Part shown: positions 4,694 to 6,784 of the stretch, one piece after another
How positions within the stretch are numbered: position 1 is the first letter of the stretch
Layout: each line of letters begins with the position of its first letter
DNA from: an uncultured Lachnospiraceae bacterium
Lineage (GTDB): Bacteria; Bacillota; Clostridia; Lachnospirales; Lachnospiraceae
Assembly (NCBI GenBank): GCA_934351765.1
Contig: CAKRJM010000120.1
Location: 1 to 6,784 of the forward strand
DNA: 6,784 nucleotides
Direction of reading: 5' to 3'
Notes under the pieces: generated by a model
What the model was told of the DNA's origin: nothing
The model's input: only the letters and a program-made list of their open reading frames with translations
Database searches by the model: none
Program-made: the position numbers and the translations under genes

Positions 4694-6231
4694 GACTGGA
4701 TTTATATGAACGGCTGACGGCGTATGGACGGACGGACATGCTTCCGTTCCATATGCCGGGTCACAAACGAAACAGCGGAAGATTCGGATTTAATGATCCG
4801 TTCTCCTTTGATATTACAGAGATCGACGGCTTTGATAATCTTCATCACGCTGATGGGATCTTAAGGGAGGCCATGGAGGAAGCCGCGCAGATTTACGGCT
4901 CGGAACGGAGCTGGTTTCTGGTTAATGGAAGCAGTTCCGGGCTTCTGGCAGCAGTTTCGGCCTGCGTAAAGCGGGGCGGGACGATTCTCGTGGCGAGAAA
5001 CTGTCATAAATCAATATATCATGGAATTTTTCTCCGGGGGCTTACGCCCTCTTATTTGTGTCCGGCGGAGATTCCGGGCTTCGGTGCAGCTGGCGCAGTG
5101 ACACCGGAAATGGTAAGACAGGGACTTCGGGACTGTCCTCAGGCGGAGGCAGTTCTGATCACATCGCCCACCTATGAGGGCGTCTGTTCTGACATTGCGG
5201 GTATTGCAGAAGCAGCTCATGACCATGGTATTCCGCTGATCGTGGACAGTGCCCACGGGGCGCATTTTCCGTTCTGGAGTACGGAACAGAATGAAGCATC
5301 GGAAGAATATGCCGCTGACGGAAAAGATCCGGAGCATGGCGGGAAGGAAGAATTGGTTTTATGGAGAAGAATGTTTCCGCATCCGGCGCTGCGATTGGGG
5401 GCAGATGTGGTCATCGAAAGTCTCCATAAAACGCTTCCGTCCCTGACCCAGACGGCGATCATTCATAAGAAATCTGACCTGGTGGAGGAGGAGAGGCTTT
5501 CTTATTTCCTTCAGATCTATCAGAGTTCCAGTCCGTCCTATGTGCTTATGGCATCCATCGAACAGTGTATCGCCTACATGGCGGGGAACAATGGAAAGCA
5601 GGTCATGAAACAGTATGAGGAGCGTCTGCTTTCTCTTAGAAAATGGATTCATGACAGGAAACATATCCGGCTTATGACCGGGGAGGACGACGGCGGAGCG
5701 GCATACGATCCGTCAAAGCTTGTTCTGAAGGCAGAAAGATTTAGCGGGCCGGAGCTTTACAGCCGTCTGCGGGAGCAGTATCATATCCAGCCGGAGATGT
5801 GTACGGAGACCTATGTGATTCTGATGACAAGCCCGGCTGATACAGAAGAAATGTATCAGAGACTTAAGCAGGCGCTTGGGGAGCTGGATTATGAGACGGA
5901 GAAAACGCATACGGAAAGCAGTGGAATTGTGTGTGGACTGGAGTGTTCTCATCCGGTGGTACTTCCGGCGCCCAGAGTGATGATGACTCCGGCGAATGCC
6001 ACGGAGCAGCCCATGGAAACACTGCCGTTTTCCGATTGTGCCGGACGGATTTCCGGGGAGTTTCTTTATCTTTACCCGCCGGGAGTTCCGGTGGCAGCAC
6101 CGGGAGAAGAACTAACAGAAGAAATCATTAAGATTTTAAAACGTTATGAAGAAAACGGGCTGGAAATCAACGGGCCGGCAGAAGCAGGAAAGCTGCGGGT
6201 GCTGAAAAGAAGAGCAGGATCAGACGAATGA
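4690..6231 (+). CDS. Orn/Lys/Arg decarboxylase-family PLP enzyme (YaaO/SpeA-like)
   Basis: A fold-type I PLP enzyme of the Orn/Lys/Arg decarboxylase major domain family, probably decarboxylating a basic amino acid; B. subtilis SpeA (arginine decarboxylase) and YaaO are the relevant short relatives without the N-terminal wing domain. The 513 residues show PFHMPGHKR (19-27), DITEIDGFDNLHHADG (41-56), FLVNGSSSGLLAA (76-88), PTYEGVCSDI (160-169), IVDSAHGAHF (184-193; D186 and H189) and the PLP lysine K247 in SLHKTLPSLTQTA. The C-terminal domain ends with AGRISGEFLYLYPPGVPVAAPGE (451-473). An acidic, glycine-rich stretch of roughly 30 residues (about 197-227) separates AHGAHF from the PHPALRLGADV motif; I expect only about 10 residues there in relatives. 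The start overlaps the previous stop by ATGA, with AGGA (4680-4683) as ribosome binding site. Substrate cannot be told from sequence; arginine, lysine and ornithine are all possible. Confidence 0.88.
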   Translation: MRLDLYERLTAYGRTDMLPFHMPGHKRNSGRFGFNDPFSFDITEIDGFDNLHHADGILREAMEEAAQIYGSERSWFLVNGSSSGLLAAVSACVKRGGTILVARNCHKSIYHGIFLRGLTPSYLCPAEIPGFGAAGAVTPEMVRQGLRDCPQAEAVLITSPTYEGVCSDIAGIAEAAHDHGIPLIVDSAHGAHFPFWSTEQNEASEEYAADGKDPEHGGKEELVLWRRMFPHPALRLGADVVIESLHKTLPSLTQTAIIHKKSDLVEEERLSYFLQIYQSSSPSYVLMASIEQCIAYMAGNNGKQVMKQYEERLLSLRKWIHDRKHIRLMTGEDDGGAAYDPSKLVLKAERFSGPELYSRLREQYHIQPEMCTETYVILMTSPADTEEMYQRLKQALGELDYETEKTHTESSGIVCGLECSHPVVLPAPRVMMTPANATEQPMETLPFSDCAGRISGEFLYLYPPGVPVAAPGEELTEEIIKILKRYEENGLEINGPAEAGKLRVLKRRAGSDE

Positions 6232-6784
6232 CAGAGGCTGTAAAAGCAGAACGGCAGAATGGAGAAAACATGGGCCATATTTACTATATCATGGGAAAGA
6301 GTGCATCAGGGAAAGACAGTGTGTTCCGTGCGCTGGCAGCAGATCCGGAGCTTGGACTTCGGACGGTTGTGATGTATACTACCCGTCCCATGCGGGAGGG
6401 AGAACAGGACGGACGGGAATATTTTTTCCGCAACGAGGAATTCCTTGCGGCAAAGCAGGCAGAAGGAACCGTCATCGAATCCCGGACTTATGAGACCGTT
6501 TGTGGTCTGTGGAGTTATTTTACTCTTGATGACGGGCAGATCGATCTGGAAAATCACCGGTATTTAATGATCGGAACACCAGAATCCTATCTGGCGACAA
6601 AAAAATACTTTGAGCGACAGAAAAAGACTCCGCTGAGTCCTTTGTACATTCATGTGGAAGACGGAGAACGGCTGATCCGTGCCATCGGACGGGAACGACT
6701 CCAGAAGAATCCCAACTACGCAGAAATCTGCCGCCGGTTCCTGGCCGATGAAAAAGACTTCGCCCAGGAGGTTTTGGACAGCTG
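6228..6784 (+). CDS. Divergent guanylate-kinase-like P-loop protein, 3' end beyond the window
   Basis: The frame is open to the right edge, so the gene is partial (185 codons from 6228). Numbering from the Met at 6270: P-loop MGKSASGKDS (8-17), then the GMP-binding-like YTTRPMREGEQDGREYFF (36-53), and IGRERLQKNPNYAEICRRFLADEKDF (139-164), like the arginine-rich lid region. These fit a nucleoside-monophosphate kinase of the guanylate kinase type. The middle (GLWSYFTLDDGQIDLEN, 79-95, and IGTPESY, 101-107) differs from ordinary Gmk, which has a YGT motif and an IDVQGA segment. Start 6228 forms an ATGA overlap with the decarboxylase stop and has AGGA 8 nt upstream. ATG 6270, with GGAG 5 nt upstream, is a real alternative and would begin just before the P-loop as in typical relatives. 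GMP may not be the substrate; a housekeeping gmk is presumably elsewhere. Confidence 0.8.
   Translation, partial: MTEAVKAERQNGENMGHIYYIMGKSASGKDSVFRALAADPELGLRTVVMYTTRPMREGEQDGREYFFRNEEFLAAKQAEGTVIESRTYETVCGLWSYFTLDDGQIDLENHRYLMIGTPESYLATKKYFERQKKTPLSPLYIHVEDGERLIRAIGRERLQKNPNYAEICRRFLADEKDFAQEVLDS

Noticed and set aside
5011..5664. Several minus-strand open frames of 80-110 codons opposite the decarboxylase gene
   Set aside because: They overlap a gene with clear family motifs in the correct frame, and their translations show no recognisable domain.
6284..6557. Minus-strand open frames opposite the kinase-like gene
   Set aside because: The + strand frame through this stretch has P-loop and GMP-binding motifs and is open to the window end, so the minus-strand frames are shadows.

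Overview
The window looks like chromosome of a low-to-mid GC Firmicute, most likely a gut clostridium of the Lachnospiraceae type. This rests on strong AGGAGG-type ribosome binding sites, very short intergenic gaps, an L-xylulose kinase / L-ribulose-5-phosphate 3-epimerase pair, an Mrp ATPase with an N-terminal cysteine cluster, a C_GCAxxG_C_C redox protein, and an Orn/Lys/Arg decarboxylase-family gene followed by an unusual guanylate-kinase-like gene. The family calls come from recognised motifs; the taxon is an inference. All genes seen are on the + strand.

Region 1 (1-2677) is the end of a pentose-utilisation operon. It holds the 3' end of an unidentified gene, a LyxK-type FGGY kinase (L-xylulose kinase family) and a UlaE/SgbU-type 3-epimerase. 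Kinase and epimerase together would turn L-xylulose into L-xylulose 5-phosphate and then L-ribulose 5-phosphate. The 4-epimerase (AraD/UlaF/SgbE) needed to reach D-xylulose 5-phosphate is not in the window.

Region 2 (2678-2794) is a compact regulatory junction. A GC-rich stem-loop closes the sugar operon. A good sigma-A-type promoter is superimposed on it: TTGAAA in the loop, 18 bp spacer, extended -10 TGTTATAAT at the 3' foot of the stem. This promoter fixes the start of the next gene at 2795, because the upstream in-frame ATG at 2747 lies inside the -10 box.

Region 3 (2795-6784) is a same-strand gene train: an Mrp/NBP35 Fe-S carrier ATPase; a YfcE-type metallophosphodiesterase abutting it with no gap; after 90 bp containing a GC-rich hairpin, a C_GCAxxG_C_C protein; an Orn/Lys/Arg decarboxylase-family PLP enzyme overlapping it by ATGA; and a divergent guanylate-kinase-like protein, again overlapping by ATGA and running off the window end. 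The tight junctions suggest translational coupling in at least three places.

I see no mobile elements, CRISPR, tRNA or rRNA. Nothing here amounts to a clearly new system. The points most worth a second look are the promoter-in-hairpin junction, the Mrp protein lacking the second Cys of its usual CPxC motif, the divergent P-loop kinase downstream of the decarboxylase, and an acidic insertion in that decarboxylase.
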